A DNA stretch of 64,000 nucleotides from CAVUCH01 sp963697705. GTDB taxonomy: Bacteria; Acidobacteriota; Vicinamibacteria; Vicinamibacterales; JAENWD01. The stretch is taken from NCBI GenBank assembly GCA_963697705.1, contig CAVOPA010000010.1:1-64000 (forward strand), read 5' to 3'. The first letter of the stretch is position 1, and each line of letters opens with the position of its first letter. Below are positions 1 through 9,190 of this stretch, one piece after another. Position numbers and translations under genes: made by a program. Under the pieces are notes generated by a model. The model was not told where the DNA came from. It saw only the letters and a list, made by a program, of their open reading frames with translations, and searched no databases.

Positions 1-149
1 GACTCGGCATCGCACTGACCCGGCACGCGTAACCGGGTACCCGCCATTGCACGTGGCAGCACCTGGCGCAGGCAGTACGACGCACGCAGAGCCCCGTCGT
101 CACGCGGACGAGCGCCACGCGCGAACGACACGCCCAGGACGTCTGCCGG

Positions 150-299
150 GCGATCGGCTGGCCCGACATTCGACGTCTCTCCAGATGAACGGCGCTTCCT
201 CGTCGTGAAGGCCGAGCGCGGGATGCGGCCAGCACGGGCCCACTGCTGCTGGTCGATCACGGGCGCGAGGAGTTGAGGGCCAGATTCCCGCCGCCCTGA
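150..299 (+). pseudogene. C-terminal remnant of a Ser/Thr kinase-beta-propeller protein
   Basis: Two reading frames joined by one shift near 220 spell the usual C-terminus of acidobacterial kinase/TolB-like fusions: FDVSPDERRFLVVKAERG, then TGPLLLVDHGREELRARF followed by PPP and a TGA at 297-299. Nothing upstream in the first 150 bases gives the kinase or the rest of the propeller, so either the gene is cut by the window edge or it has decayed. I favour decay because of the internal shift. It lies directly before an intact kinase gene on the same strand. Confidence 0.5.
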
Positions 300-345
300 C
301 CGCTGGTCCGCGGACGGGCAGGCGCGGCGCCCTGATCGCGTGCCC

Positions 346-351
346 TATAAT
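346..351 (+). promoter_or_regulatory. Candidate -10 box (TATAAT) upstream of the kinase-TPR gene
   Basis: A perfect TATAAT hexamer stands out in very GC-rich sequence 143 bp before the chosen ATG at 495. No good -35 is visible at 17 bp, so this is a weak promoter call. Confidence 0.3.
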
Positions 352-494
352 CATTGGCACATGGGACCAACCTGGCGGAGACGCGTTTCGGCTCGTACCG
401 CGCCCCCCGTACGCCTGGCGCGATGGCCTCCCGCGTTCGAATACGAAGGGTGGAAGACGAGCGCGAGTTCCGGTTCCGCCGAGCGCCTGATGCC

Positions 495-2888
495 ATGCTG
501 ATCGGCGATGTCCTGGGCCAGTATCGCGTCGAGGCGAAGCTCGGCGAAGGCGGCATGGGCGAGGTCTATCGCGCCCATGACACCAGGCTGCAGCGCGATG
601 TCGCCTTGAAGATCCTGTCGAAGGCGTTCGCGCGCGATCCCGACCGCCTCGCGCGCTTTGAGCGTGAAGCGCGGGTGCTCGCCTCGCTCAATCATCCGAA
701 CATCGCCCAGATCTTCGGCATCGAGGAATCCGGCGACACCCGTGCGCTGGTGATGGAGCTCGTACCCGGGCGCACGCTGGACGAGGTGATCGCCGTCTCG
801 CGCGCGCGCGACAAGACCGCCGTCGCCAATGTCCTCTCGATGGCGGTGCAAATCGCCGATGCGCTCGATGCGGCACATGAAGCCGGCATCATTCACCGCG
901 ATCTGAAACCCGCGAACGTGAAGGTCCGCGATGACGGCGTCGTGAAGGTGCTCGATTTCGGCCTCGCGAAGGCCGCGCAGGGCGAGCAGGGGGGACAGCC
1001 GCTCCGGGACTCCGCGTCGGTCGACTTGCCGACGATGGCCTCGCCGGTGATCACGCAAATGGGCAGCGTGCTGGGTACGGCGGCGTACATGTCACCGGAG
1101 CAGGCGCGCGGCGCGGCCGTCGACAAGCGCTCGGACATCTGGGCATTTGGCGTCATCCTGTTCGAGATGCTGACCGGCCGCCGCGGGTTTGCCGGTGACA
1201 CCGTCTCCGACACCATCGCCGCCGTGCTCACGCGCGAGCTGGATTTTACGGCGCTGCCTGCAGCGGTGCCGGCAGCCGTGCGCGAGCTGATCGCCCGGTG
1301 CGTGGAGCGCGATCCAAAGCTCCGGCTGCGCGACATCGGCGAAGCGCGACGTCACCTGGTCACGCCGGTCGGGGCCGGGCCGCGCAGCGCGGGTCGGGCG
1401 CCAATCGGCGCTGCCGTGACGATCGCGGCTGTCGTCGTACTGGCGCTCGCGTGGAAGATGCTGGCGCCGGCTGCGTCACCGCCCGCGTCCGCACCGACCG
1501 GTGCGGCCGGCACGTCGCTCCAGTCAATCGCGGTCCTGCCGTTCGTCAACCAGAGCGGCACGCCCGACGACGAGTACTTCTCCGACGGCATGACCGACGA
1601 ACTGGCCAGCGCGCTGATGAAGGTCGCAGGACTGCGCGTGGCGGCGAGGAGCTCGGCGTTCACGTTCAAGGGCAGGAACACCGACGCGCGCGAAGTCGGG
1701 GCGAAGCTCCACGTCGGCACCGTGCTCGACGGAACCGTGCGCCGCGCCGGATCGACGCTGCGCGTGACGGCGCAGCTCGTGAACGCCAGCGATGGCCTCG
1801 TGCTGTGGTCCGACCGGTACGAGCGCGAAGCGAAGGACGTGTTCAAAGTCCAGGACGACATCGCCGGGGCGATTGCCACCGCGCTGCGCCTCAGGCTCGG
1901 CGCGAACGCATCGGCGTCCAATCAGGCGTCACGGTCGGCAAGCGGCGAAGCGCACGACCTGTATCTGCGCGGGCGGTTCCTGGCGCTCAAGCAGAGCGAG
2001 GACGGCCTCCGGCGCGGCCTGGCGTACTTCCGGGAGGCGCTCGACAAAGATCCCGGCTATGCGCCGGCGTACGCGGGGATGTCGTTCGCGTGGGCGTGGC
2101 TCTCGGACGCGTACTTGCCGCCACGCGAAGCGGAGGAGAAGGCCAAGGCGGCAGCCGTGAAGGCGCTCGAACTGGATCCCGCCAATGTCGAAGCCCGCAC
2201 GATGCTGGCGATCAACCGCTGGTTCTACGATTACGACTACCCGGCGGCCGAGGAGGAATTCCGCCGCGCGCTCGAGGCCAATCCGAACTCGATCGACGCG
2301 CACAACCTGCGCGCCACCGCGTTGTGCTCGCTCCCCGGTCGATCGGCTGAAGGGTTGGTCGACGTGGACCGCGCCATCGCGCTGGACCCGCTTGCGCCGT
2401 GGCCGAGTTGGACGCGGGAGTTATGCCTCACCGCGGCGCGCCGTTACGACGCGGTGATCGCGCAGCACCAGAAGACCCTGGAACTCGACCCTGATTTCTT
2501 CTACTTGGACTCCTGGGCCGGCGCCGCGTATCGCGAGACGGGCCGGCTGGCCGAATCCGCGGCGGAGTACGAACGCGCGCGCACGATCAGCGACGGCCCG
2601 CTCGCGGGCCAGGCGATCACCTACATACGGATGGGCAGAACCGCGGAGGCGCGCGCGATCCTCCAGGAGTTCATGCAGCGCTCCACGACCCGGTATGTGT
2701 CACCGGACCAGATTGGCCTGATCCACGCCCACCTGGGTGAGATCGATCAGGCCATGATCTGGATGGAAAAGGCCTACGACGCGCGGTCGGCGTTCCTCGT
2801 CACGGGGTTTGGGATGGCCAGCTACGATCCGCTCCGGCGCGACCCGCGGTTCATCGCGCTGACCGCCAGGATCAAGACTGGGAAATAG
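495..2888 (+). CDS. Membrane Ser/Thr protein kinase with FlgO/TolB-like and TPR sensor region
   Basis: This is a Hanks-type (PknB-like) kinase of 797 aa. Visible motifs are the glycine loop GEGGMGEVYRAHD, the ATP lysine in VALKIL, the catalytic HRDLKPANVKV, DFGLAK and SPEQARG. After the kinase domain (about residues 1-290) there is one hydrophobic segment (AAVTIAAVVVLALAWKML), then a module starting AVLPFVNQSGTPDDEYFSDG. That module is typical of the extracytoplasmic FlgO/TolB-like region of such kinases. Several TPR units follow to the C-terminus. It probably signals across the inner membrane through protein interactions. I chose ATG 495 because the kinase homology begins there (MLIGDVLGQYRVEAKLGEGG); the open frame extends upstream to 354 without recognisable sequence. 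Downstream is a convergent permease gene. Confidence 0.9.
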   Translation: MLIGDVLGQYRVEAKLGEGGMGEVYRAHDTRLQRDVALKILSKAFARDPDRLARFEREARVLASLNHPNIAQIFGIEESGDTRALVMELVPGRTLDEVIAVSRARDKTAVANVLSMAVQIADALDAAHEAGIIHRDLKPANVKVRDDGVVKVLDFGLAKAAQGEQGGQPLRDSASVDLPTMASPVITQMGSVLGTAAYMSPEQARGAAVDKRSDIWAFGVILFEMLTGRRGFAGDTVSDTIAAVLTRELDFTALPAAVPAAVRELIARCVERDPKLRLRDIGEARRHLVTPVGAGPRSAGRAPIGAAVTIAAVVVLALAWKMLAPAASPPASAPTGAAGTSLQSIAVLPFVNQSGTPDDEYFSDGMTDELASALMKVAGLRVAARSSAFTFKGRNTDAREVGAKLHVGTVLDGTVRRAGSTLRVTAQLVNASDGLVLWSDRYEREAKDVFKVQDDIAGAIATALRLRLGANASASNQASRSASGEAHDLYLRGRFLALKQSEDGLRRGLAYFREALDKDPGYAPAYAGMSFAWAWLSDAYLPPREAEEKAKAAAVKALELDPANVEARTMLAINRWFYDYDYPAAEEEFRRALEANPNSIDAHNLRATALCSLPGRSAEGLVDVDRAIALDPLAPWPSWTRELCLTAARRYDAVIAQHQKTLELDPDFFYLDSWAGAAYRETGRLAESAAEYERARTISDGPLAGQAITYIRMGRTAEARAILQEFMQRSTTRYVSPDQIGLIHAHLGEIDQAMIWMEKAYDARSAFLVTGFGMASYDPLRRDPRFIALTARIKTGK

Positions 2889-2913
2889 GGCGGCTGGGAT
2901 TCGCCAGGGTGCC

Positions 2914-2948
2914 GGCTGGCGGCTGGCGGCTGGAGACTGGAGGCTGGC
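2914..2948. repeat. Heptanucleotide tandem repeat (GGCTGGC, 5 units)
   Basis: Five 7-bp units, GGCTGGC or one-base variants, lie just after the kinase stop codon. The same motif recurs at 61924-61958. Confidence 0.8.
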
Positions 2949-3037
2949 GATGCGGTCGGGCGGCGCGCGTGAAACTGCCGCGCCGCACGATCCTTGATTC
3001 CGCACTCCGTCCCTCCTGCATTCCGCAGTAAGTCCGA

Positions 3038-3098
3038 ATTCCGAGATCCGAATTCAGAACTAATTCCGAATTCCGAATTCCGCAATCCGAATTCGGAG
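3038..3098. repeat. Degenerate heptanucleotide array (ATTCCGA type)
   Basis: ATTCCGA/GATCCGA/AATCCGA units with period 7, some carrying GAATTC overlaps, fill the gap up to the stop codon of the converging permease gene at 3099. Confidence 0.7.
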
Positions 3099-5746
3099 CT
3101 ATTCGGTCCTGAGCGCGTCGGCCGGGTCGATCGACGCCGCGCGGCGCGCCGGGAGGAAGCTCGCCAGGAGCGAGCTCGCGGCGAGCACCGTCGCCACCGC
3201 GGCGAGCGTCGGCATGTCCCAGGGGGCGACCCCGAACAGCAGCCCGCTCATCATGCGCGTGGCGACGAGGGCGGATGCGAGGCCGATGCCGATCCCGAGG
3301 CCGGTCAGCCACCCGGCCTCGCCGAGGACGAGGCGATAGACGCTGCGTCGTTCGGCGCCGAGCGCCATGCGCACGCCGATCTCGCGCGTGCGCTGTCCGA
3401 CGGAGTAGGCGATCACCCCGTAGAGCCCGATCACGCCGAGCAGCAACGCGAGCAGCGCGAAGCCGCCGACCAGCCAGGCCGACGACCGGTGCAGGTACGC
3501 GGCCGGCGACAGATGGATGCGCTCGCTCATCGTCTGCCCGCCGGCGGTCACGATGTCGCGATCGATCTGGTGGATGGCCGTCGTCATCGCACCGACCAGC
3601 GGCTGCTCGGCCATCGTCGTTCGTACCACGAGCGAGAAGTAGTTTCCGGCCGCCTGGTCGAACGGGATGTACAGAACCGAGCGGGCGGTCGTGTCGATCG
3701 GTCCTTCCATGATGTCTTCGACGATGCCGACGATCGTAATCGGTTTGGGCGGATCGGAGAGGTAGGAGATCTGTTTGCCGATCGGATCCTCGTCGCGGAA
3801 GTACTCGCGCACCATCGCGCGGTTGATGATCGCCACCTGCGGCGCCGACGGGCCGTCCGCGTCAGTGAAGTACCGGCCCCGCACGAGCGTGGCCCCGAGC
3901 GTCCGGAAGTACGACGGTCCCACGTCGCGTTCCGGGACCTCGTTGTGCTCGCCGTGCCACGGCCGGCCGAGCACGCGAAACCACGTCGTGTTGCCCCACC
4001 CGCTGATGGGTAGGGTGCTCGTCACGCCGACCGACGAAACGCCCGGCAGCCCGCCGATGCGCTCGATCACCCGGCGCGTGATCTGGATCCCTGCTCCGGC
4101 TTGCCGTAGGACTCCGCCGGGGCCGCGACCTGCAGGACAACGAGGTGATCGGGCCGAAGCCCCGGGTCCACACGGAGCACCAGATAGAGACTGCGGGCGA
4201 GCAGGCCCGCCCCGACGAGCAGGACGACCGCCAGCGCAAGCTCGACGACCACCAGCCTGGAACCCAGGCGTCGCCACAGCGTGCCCGCGGATCCGCGGCT
4301 GCCCTCGGACAGGGCAGCCCGCGGCTCGGTCGAGAGGACGTGGCGCGCCGGCGTGAGCGCAAAGAGGATCGCGGCGAGCACGGCGATGACTGCTCCGAAG
4401 GCGAGGACGCGCCCGTTGAGGCCGAGGCCCCGGAGGTACGACATCGACGCCAGCATGTCGGCGGGGATGAGCGTCGTGAGCAGCCGCATCGCGACGGAGG
4501 CCGCGGCGATCCCGAGCACCGATCCGAGCGACGCGAGCACCAGCGATTCCGCCACGAACTGGCGCAGCAGGCGTCCGGTCGATGCGCCGAGGGCGGTGCG
4601 GACGGCCAGCTCGCGCGCCCGGCTCTCCGACCGCACGAGCAGCAGGCTTGCGACGTTGACGCCGGCGATGACCAGCAGCAGGGCCGCTCCCCCGAGCAGC
4701 ACCAGCAAGAGCGGGCGCATGTCGCCGGAAATCACTTCCGTGAGAGGCACGAGCGACGCGCCCTGCCCGCGGTTCGAGTCTGGATAGACTTTCTCGAGGC
4801 CGGCGGCGATGGCAACCACGTTGGCCGTGGCGGTGTCGATCGACACGCCGTCTTTCAGGCGGGCGACGCCGTACAACGAATGGCAGCTGCGCCGCAGGTC
4901 GCACTCGCTCTCCGGATGCAGGGCCGCCCAGAAGTCGGCGGGCTCGGCGGGAGCGAAGTGGAAGTCGCGCGCCAGCACGCCGATGATCACGTAGGGCTGT
5001 CCGTTGAGCGACACCGTACGGCCGACGGCGTCGGGCCTGCCGCCATACCGGTTCTGCCAGGCCGAGTAGCTCAAGAGGACCACGCGCGGCCCGGACGGCA
5101 AGTCCTCGCCCGTGCGGAAGTCGCGGCCGTGGATCGGGCGCACGCCGAGGGTCCGGAAGAACCCGTCCGAGACGCGCGCTCCCCGCGCGGGCTCGCTGCC
5201 GGACTGCCCCCGCAGCATGAACATGGTGCTGTCGTAGACGTCGAGCGAGGTAAAGACCGTATTCTGCCGCTTCCAATCGAGATAGTCGGCGTACGAGAGG
5301 TTGCTTCGCGGGAACAGGGCGACGCGCTCGTACGCGCCGACCAGACGCGACGGCTGCTCGTAGGGGAGCGGCTTGACGAGCGTGGCGTCGACGAAGGCGA
5401 AGATGCTGACGCTGGCGCACATGCCGAGCGCGAGCATGAGCGTCGCGGTGCAGGCGAATCCCACGTGGGCGCGCAGCTGCCTGGCGGCGTAGCCCGCGTC
5501 TTGCCACAGGTTGTCGAGCAGATTCAGTCCGCGCATGTCGCGACACTCCTCCTTGCGCTGCTCGAGGCCGCCCATCGCCTTGAGCGCGGCCAGCCGCGCC
5601 TCGCCGGGCGCCATGCCGCGGGCGAGGTAGTCATCGATTTGGCGTTCGAGGTGATACCGGAGCTCTTCGTCGAGCTCGTCTTCGACGGCGTCGCGCACGA
5701 AGAGCGATCGCAATCGCAGGCGGCAGACGCGCAGCCAGCGCCGCAT
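3099..5746 (-). CDS. ADOP-family (MacB/FtsX-like) ABC transporter permease, one frameshift
   Basis: The product is a large permease with an N-terminal cytoplasmic prefix helix region (LDEELRYHLERQIDDYLARG). Two MacB_PCD/FtsX modules follow, each with periplasmic and membrane parts (LMLALGMCASVSIFAFVDA near the start; VGGFALLALLLGVIGLYGVI and ARRAASIDPADALRTE at the end). Such proteins are abundant in Acidobacteria and lack their own ATPase. The sequence runs in one frame from ATG 5746 to about 4090 (ending PAESYGKPEQG) and in another from there to 3099 (IQITRRVIERIGGLPGVSSV). One missing base in the CCC run at 4089-4091 restores a continuous ~880-aa protein, so a sequencing indel is likely. 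The start lies 2 bp after the PadR stop, so the two genes form an operon. Confidence 0.85.
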
Positions 5747-5748
5747 GA

Positions 5749-6078
5749 TCAGGCGTTCCGCACCACCAGGGAGATTGCCGCCGACAGGCGCTCCCACTGT
5801 GCGGCCTCGTAGGCGAGCGCCTTCCGGCCCTCGCGGGTCAGCGTGTAGTACTTGGCGCGGCGATTGTTCTCGCTCACGTCCCACTCCGCGGTGATCCAAC
5901 CCTGTTGTTCCAGCTTGTGCAGGGCTGGGTAGAGCGCGCCCTGTCCGACCTGGAGCACGTCTCCCGACACCTGCCGGATGCGCTGGGCGATGGCCCACCC
6001 GTGCATCGCCTCGAGCGCGAGGCATCGAAGGATGAGCAGGTCCAGGGTGCCCTGGACGAGGTCGGTCGGCTTACTCAT
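5749..6078 (-). CDS. PadR-family transcriptional regulator
   Basis: The 109-aa winged-helix protein has the family signature: VQGTLDLLILRCLALEAMHG at the start, the recognition region QGALYPALHKLEQQGWITAEW, the wing NNRRAKYYTLTREGRKAL, and a short C-terminal helix. PadR proteins of this short class usually repress the adjacent ADOP permease or multidrug transporter genes and often respond to membrane-active compounds. The stop is 2 bp before the permease start, so both are co-transcribed. The ribosome-binding region directly abuts, and partly lies in, a period-7 repeat array (6081-6129), which is unusual for a regulator gene. Confidence 0.92.
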   Translation of the reverse strand: MSKPTDLVQGTLDLLILRCLALEAMHGWAIAQRIRQVSGDVLQVGQGALYPALHKLEQQGWITAEWDVSENNRRAKYYTLTREGRKALAYEAAQWERLSAAISLVVRNA

Positions 6079-6080
6079 TC

Positions 6081-6129
6081 CCGTTAACCGTTAACCGTTA
6101 ACCGTTGACCGTTGACCGTTGACCGTTGT
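6081..6129. repeat. Heptanucleotide tandem array (CCGTTAA/CCGTTGA, 7 units)
   Basis: Seven exact 7-bp units (3 x CCGTTAA, 3 x CCGTTGA, 1 x CCGTTGT) begin 3 bp upstream of the padR ATG on the minus strand. They cover the normal position of its Shine-Dalgarno and promoter. Confidence 0.9.
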
Positions 6130-6270
6130 ACGGCAAGTGCACGGGAACTCCGACCGTGAACGGTCGATGGCCAACCGTGGCCGGCAACTGCTGTGCTCAC
6201 GCGCGTCTCCTCTCAGTAATTGACAGGAGTATACGCAAACGGACGTTGGGATGTTTCGCACGCGTCGCCC

Positions 6271-6361
6271 GTCGACCGTCGACCGCCGAACGGTCTACGG
6301 TGAACGGTCAACGGTTAACGACAAAAGGCGGGCGGCGAGCGGATAACGGATAACGGATAAC
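6271..6361. repeat. Two more heptanucleotide arrays (GTCGACC...GGTTAAC; GGATAAC x3)
   Basis: Seven period-7 units run 6271-6319. They start as GTCGACC and end as GGTCAAC/GGTTAAC, so the second half is the reverse complement type of the 6081 array. GGATAAC x3 follows at 6341-6361, touching the stop codon of the next permease gene. Together with 6081-6129 they make the 285-bp intergenic gap mostly repetitive. Confidence 0.85.
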
Positions 6362-6362
6362 G

Positions 6363-8786
6363 TCACTCCTGTCGCAATGCGATCATGGGATCGACCGAGG
6401 CGGCGCGGCGCGCGGGCACCAGGCAGGCCAGGAGCGCGGACACCAGCAGCGTAACCACCACGACAGAGAAGGCCGTCAGGTCGAAGGTCCCGACGCCGTA
6501 CACCAGGCCCTGCATCGCCCGTCCCACGCCGTAGGCGCCGGCGGTGCCGACGACCACGCCGACGATGGCCGTGACCATCCCCTCGCGCAGGATTTCCGCC
6601 AGCACGCGCCCTCGCCCGGCGCCCAGGGCCATGCGCAACCCGATGTCGTGCGTGCGTTGTGCGACGACGAAGGACATCACGCCGAAGATGCCAACCGCTG
6701 CGAGCGCCAATGCCACGGCCGCGAAGCTCCCGAACAGCACCGTCGTGAAACGGTCCCCGGCCATCGACTCGTGGACGAGCTGCTCCATCGTCTTCACGTC
6801 CGCCATCGGCAGGTCGGGATCGCTCGCGCGAATCGCCGCGGCGATGCCCTGCTGAACGGCGGACGGGGCACCCGCAGTGCGGACGGCCATCGCGGCGCCC
6901 GGCCAGGGACTCTGCCAGAACGGCACGTCGATCTCGGGGAACCCGTCGTCTTTGGGACCGGCGTTGCGCACCTTCTCGTAGACGCCGACAATCTGCCACT
7001 CGACGGCGGGGCCGAGCTTCGTCACACCGGGAATGAGCTGTTCGATCGAGAGCCGCTGCGTGAGCGGGTCCACGCCCTTCAGGTAGCGGCTGACGAACAC
7101 GTCGTTGACGATGGCCACCGGCACGCTGCCGGCACGATCCTGCTCGGTGAAGGTGCGGCCCTTCGTCATGCGGATGCCGAACGTCTTGAAGTACTCCGGC
7201 GTCACCTGGTTGAAGCCGGCGCCCGGCCGCTGGCCGGGGTCTTTCACGGGCTTGCCGACAATCGTGAACGGCATGCCGAAGCTGGTGCCGTTCACCGGCA
7301 TGCCGGTGGAGACCGAGGCCGAGACGACGCCCGGCACTGCCGCGGCGCGCGCGAGGAGCTGCTCGTAGAACGTCGTGACCTGCTCGGGACCCGGCAGCTT
7401 GGTGCTGGGTACGGGCAGCGAGAAGGTGAGCAGGTGCTCGGTCTTGAAGCCGAGGTCGACGGCGGAGATCTTGAGCAGGCTGTGGATCGCCAGCCCACCC
7501 CCCGACAGGAGCGTGAGCGCGAGCCCGAACTCCACGACGACCAGCGCGAGCCGCAACCGGTGACGGCCGCCGCCGAGCACGCGCCCGCCTTCCTTCAGCG
7601 TCTCGCTGGTGTTCTGCCGCGCCGCCTGCCACGCCGGCACGCTCCCGAAGAGCACGCCGGAGACGAGGCAGGCGGCGAACGTGAAGAGGAGCACCGGCAC
7701 GCTCAGGCGCACGTCCGCCTCCGAGGGCAGGGTGTACTCCGGCATCGTGACCATGATGATCCGGACGAGCGCGTACGCGAGGGCCACGCCGAGCGCGCCG
7801 CCGGTCATCGCGAGAACGAGGCTCTCCACGATTAACTGGCGCGCAATTGTCGCCGGCGAGGCGCCGACCGACGCCCGCACGGCGAGCTCCCGCTGCCGCG
7901 CGGTCCCGCGCGCCAGCAGCAGGTTGGCGACGTTGGCGCACGCGATGAGCAGCACGAAACCGACGGCGCCGAGCAGCAGCCAGAGCGCCGTCTTCGTGGT
8001 GTCGCTGAGGAAGTTGTTCTTGAGCGGCTCGACGCTTGCGCTCCAGCCGGTGTTCGAGGCGGGGAAGGCTTTGGCGAGCCGCGCCGTGACGTTCTTCATG
8101 TCCGCGGTCGCCTGCGCGAGCGTCACGCCCGGCTTCATCCGGCCCATGACGAGCAGCCAGTGGAAATCGTGGTTCACCTGCTCCGGCGCAAACGCGAGCG
8201 GCACGTACAGCTTGTTCTGCATGCGGTCGGCTGGACCGGCGGCCAGGATGCCCACGACGGTGTATGGGTTGCCATCGATCCGGACGGGGCGCCCGATGAG
8301 CCCACGATCCCCGCCGAACCGGTCGATCCAGAACTTGTGCGTGAGGATGACGACCTTCTCGCGCCCGACAGTGCCTTCTTCCTCAGCGAAGTCGCGTCCC
8401 AGCTCGAAGCGGTGCCCCATCATCGACAGGAACCCCGGCGTCGCCGCCGTGGCTGGCACCTGCTCCGGGCGCTCGCTCGTGGCGAGGTTCACGCCGCGCC
8501 CGCTGAATGCGTTCAGGCCCTGAAAAGCGGTCGCCTGCTTCTTCCAGTCGAGAAAAGTGCCGGCGGCGGTGACGTTGCGGTTGCCCTGGATCCGCGACCA
8601 GACCATCACGAGCCGGTCGGGCTCCGGATAGGGCAGCGGCGCGAGCAGCGTCGCGTAGACGACGCTGAATATTGCCGTGTTCGCGGCGATCCCGAGGGCG
8701 AACGCCAGCACCGCGACCGTGGTGAAGCCGGGGTTCCTCAGGAGCAGCCGGATCCCGAAGCGGACATCGCGCCAGAGTGCGTTCAT
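6363..8786 (-). CDS. ADOP-family ABC transporter permease (MacB/FtsX-like), intact
   Basis: The 807-aa permease begins MNALWRDVRFGIRLLLRNPG, the usual start of the ADOP core. It has a first transmembrane helix (FTTVAVLAFALGIAANTAIF), a large periplasmic MacB_PCD domain, and three central helices (LWLLLGAVGFVLLIACANVA onward). A second periplasmic domain and a C-terminal helix bundle end in LVPARRAASVDPMIALRQE. No ATPase domain is present. Unlike the neighbour at 3099-5746 it lacks the PadR-linked prefix region. I chose ATG 8786 because homology starts there; the open frame reaches 9068 only by reading through heptamer repeats that encode low-complexity RNPEP-like peptides. Substrate unknown; family members are placed in drug, lipoprotein or peptide export. 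Confidence 0.9.
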   Translation of the reverse strand: MNALWRDVRFGIRLLLRNPGFTTVAVLAFALGIAANTAIFSVVYATLLAPLPYPEPDRLVMVWSRIQGNRNVTAAGTFLDWKKQATAFQGLNAFSGRGVNLATSERPEQVPATAATPGFLSMMGHRFELGRDFAEEEGTVGREKVVILTHKFWIDRFGGDRGLIGRPVRIDGNPYTVVGILAAGPADRMQNKLYVPLAFAPEQVNHDFHWLLVMGRMKPGVTLAQATADMKNVTARLAKAFPASNTGWSASVEPLKNNFLSDTTKTALWLLLGAVGFVLLIACANVANLLLARGTARQRELAVRASVGASPATIARQLIVESLVLAMTGGALGVALAYALVRIIMVTMPEYTLPSEADVRLSVPVLLFTFAACLVSGVLFGSVPAWQAARQNTSETLKEGGRVLGGGRHRLRLALVVVEFGLALTLLSGGGLAIHSLLKISAVDLGFKTEHLLTFSLPVPSTKLPGPEQVTTFYEQLLARAAAVPGVVSASVSTGMPVNGTSFGMPFTIVGKPVKDPGQRPGAGFNQVTPEYFKTFGIRMTKGRTFTEQDRAGSVPVAIVNDVFVSRYLKGVDPLTQRLSIEQLIPGVTKLGPAVEWQIVGVYEKVRNAGPKDDGFPEIDVPFWQSPWPGAAMAVRTAGAPSAVQQGIAAAIRASDPDLPMADVKTMEQLVHESMAGDRFTTVLFGSFAAVALALAAVGIFGVMSFVVAQRTHDIGLRMALGAGRGRVLAEILREGMVTAIVGVVVGTAGAYGVGRAMQGLVYGVGTFDLTAFSVVVVTLLVSALLACLVPARRAASVDPMIALRQE

Positions 8787-8873
8787 GTCGTCCTCATTCG
8801 AAGGCGGAGTTCGAGCGGCACAAGTGCTTTCCCCTTGGACGAGAACCGCGGTGCAAACGTTGGGGATCCGGAA

Positions 8874-9138
8874 GGGTTCCGGGTTCCGGGTTCTGGGTTC
8901 CAGGTTGGGTTCCTGGTTCCTCGTTCGTTCCAGGTTCCCGGGGTTCAACGATTCCGGTTCCGTGGTTCTGAGTTCCACGTTCATCGCAGGCTCGATTGGG
9001 GCGACGGCGATATCAGGAACCCGGCCCTCGGAACCCGGAACCCGGAACCACCCGGAACCCGTGAACAAGGAACTTGGAACGAACCCGGAACCTGGAACCC
9101 AACCTGGAACCCAGAACCCGGAACCCGGAACCCGGAAG
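8874..9138. repeat. GGTTCCG/CGGAACC heptamer block forming a long inverted repeat
   Basis: The left block (8874-8940) carries GGTTCCG/GGTTCTG/GGTTCCA units and the right block (9015-9138) their complements. The stretch 8888-8914 is an exact 27-bp reverse complement of 9094-9120, and the match continues imperfectly for about 65 bp (8874-8936 with 9073-9138). It occupies most of the 404-bp gap upstream of the permease at 6363-8786. I see no gene in this gap. Confidence 0.85.
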
Positions 9139-9190
9139 TACCCAGCACAAGCGAGTGTTCCGGGTCCAACCGCCTCGTGGAGTCTGCAGG

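Noticed and set aside
3118..5812. Long plus-strand open frames (for example 4145-5812) opposite the permease
   Set aside because: Arg/Ala/His-rich mirror frames of a GC-rich minus-strand gene, without recognisable motifs; the permease domains account for the sequence.
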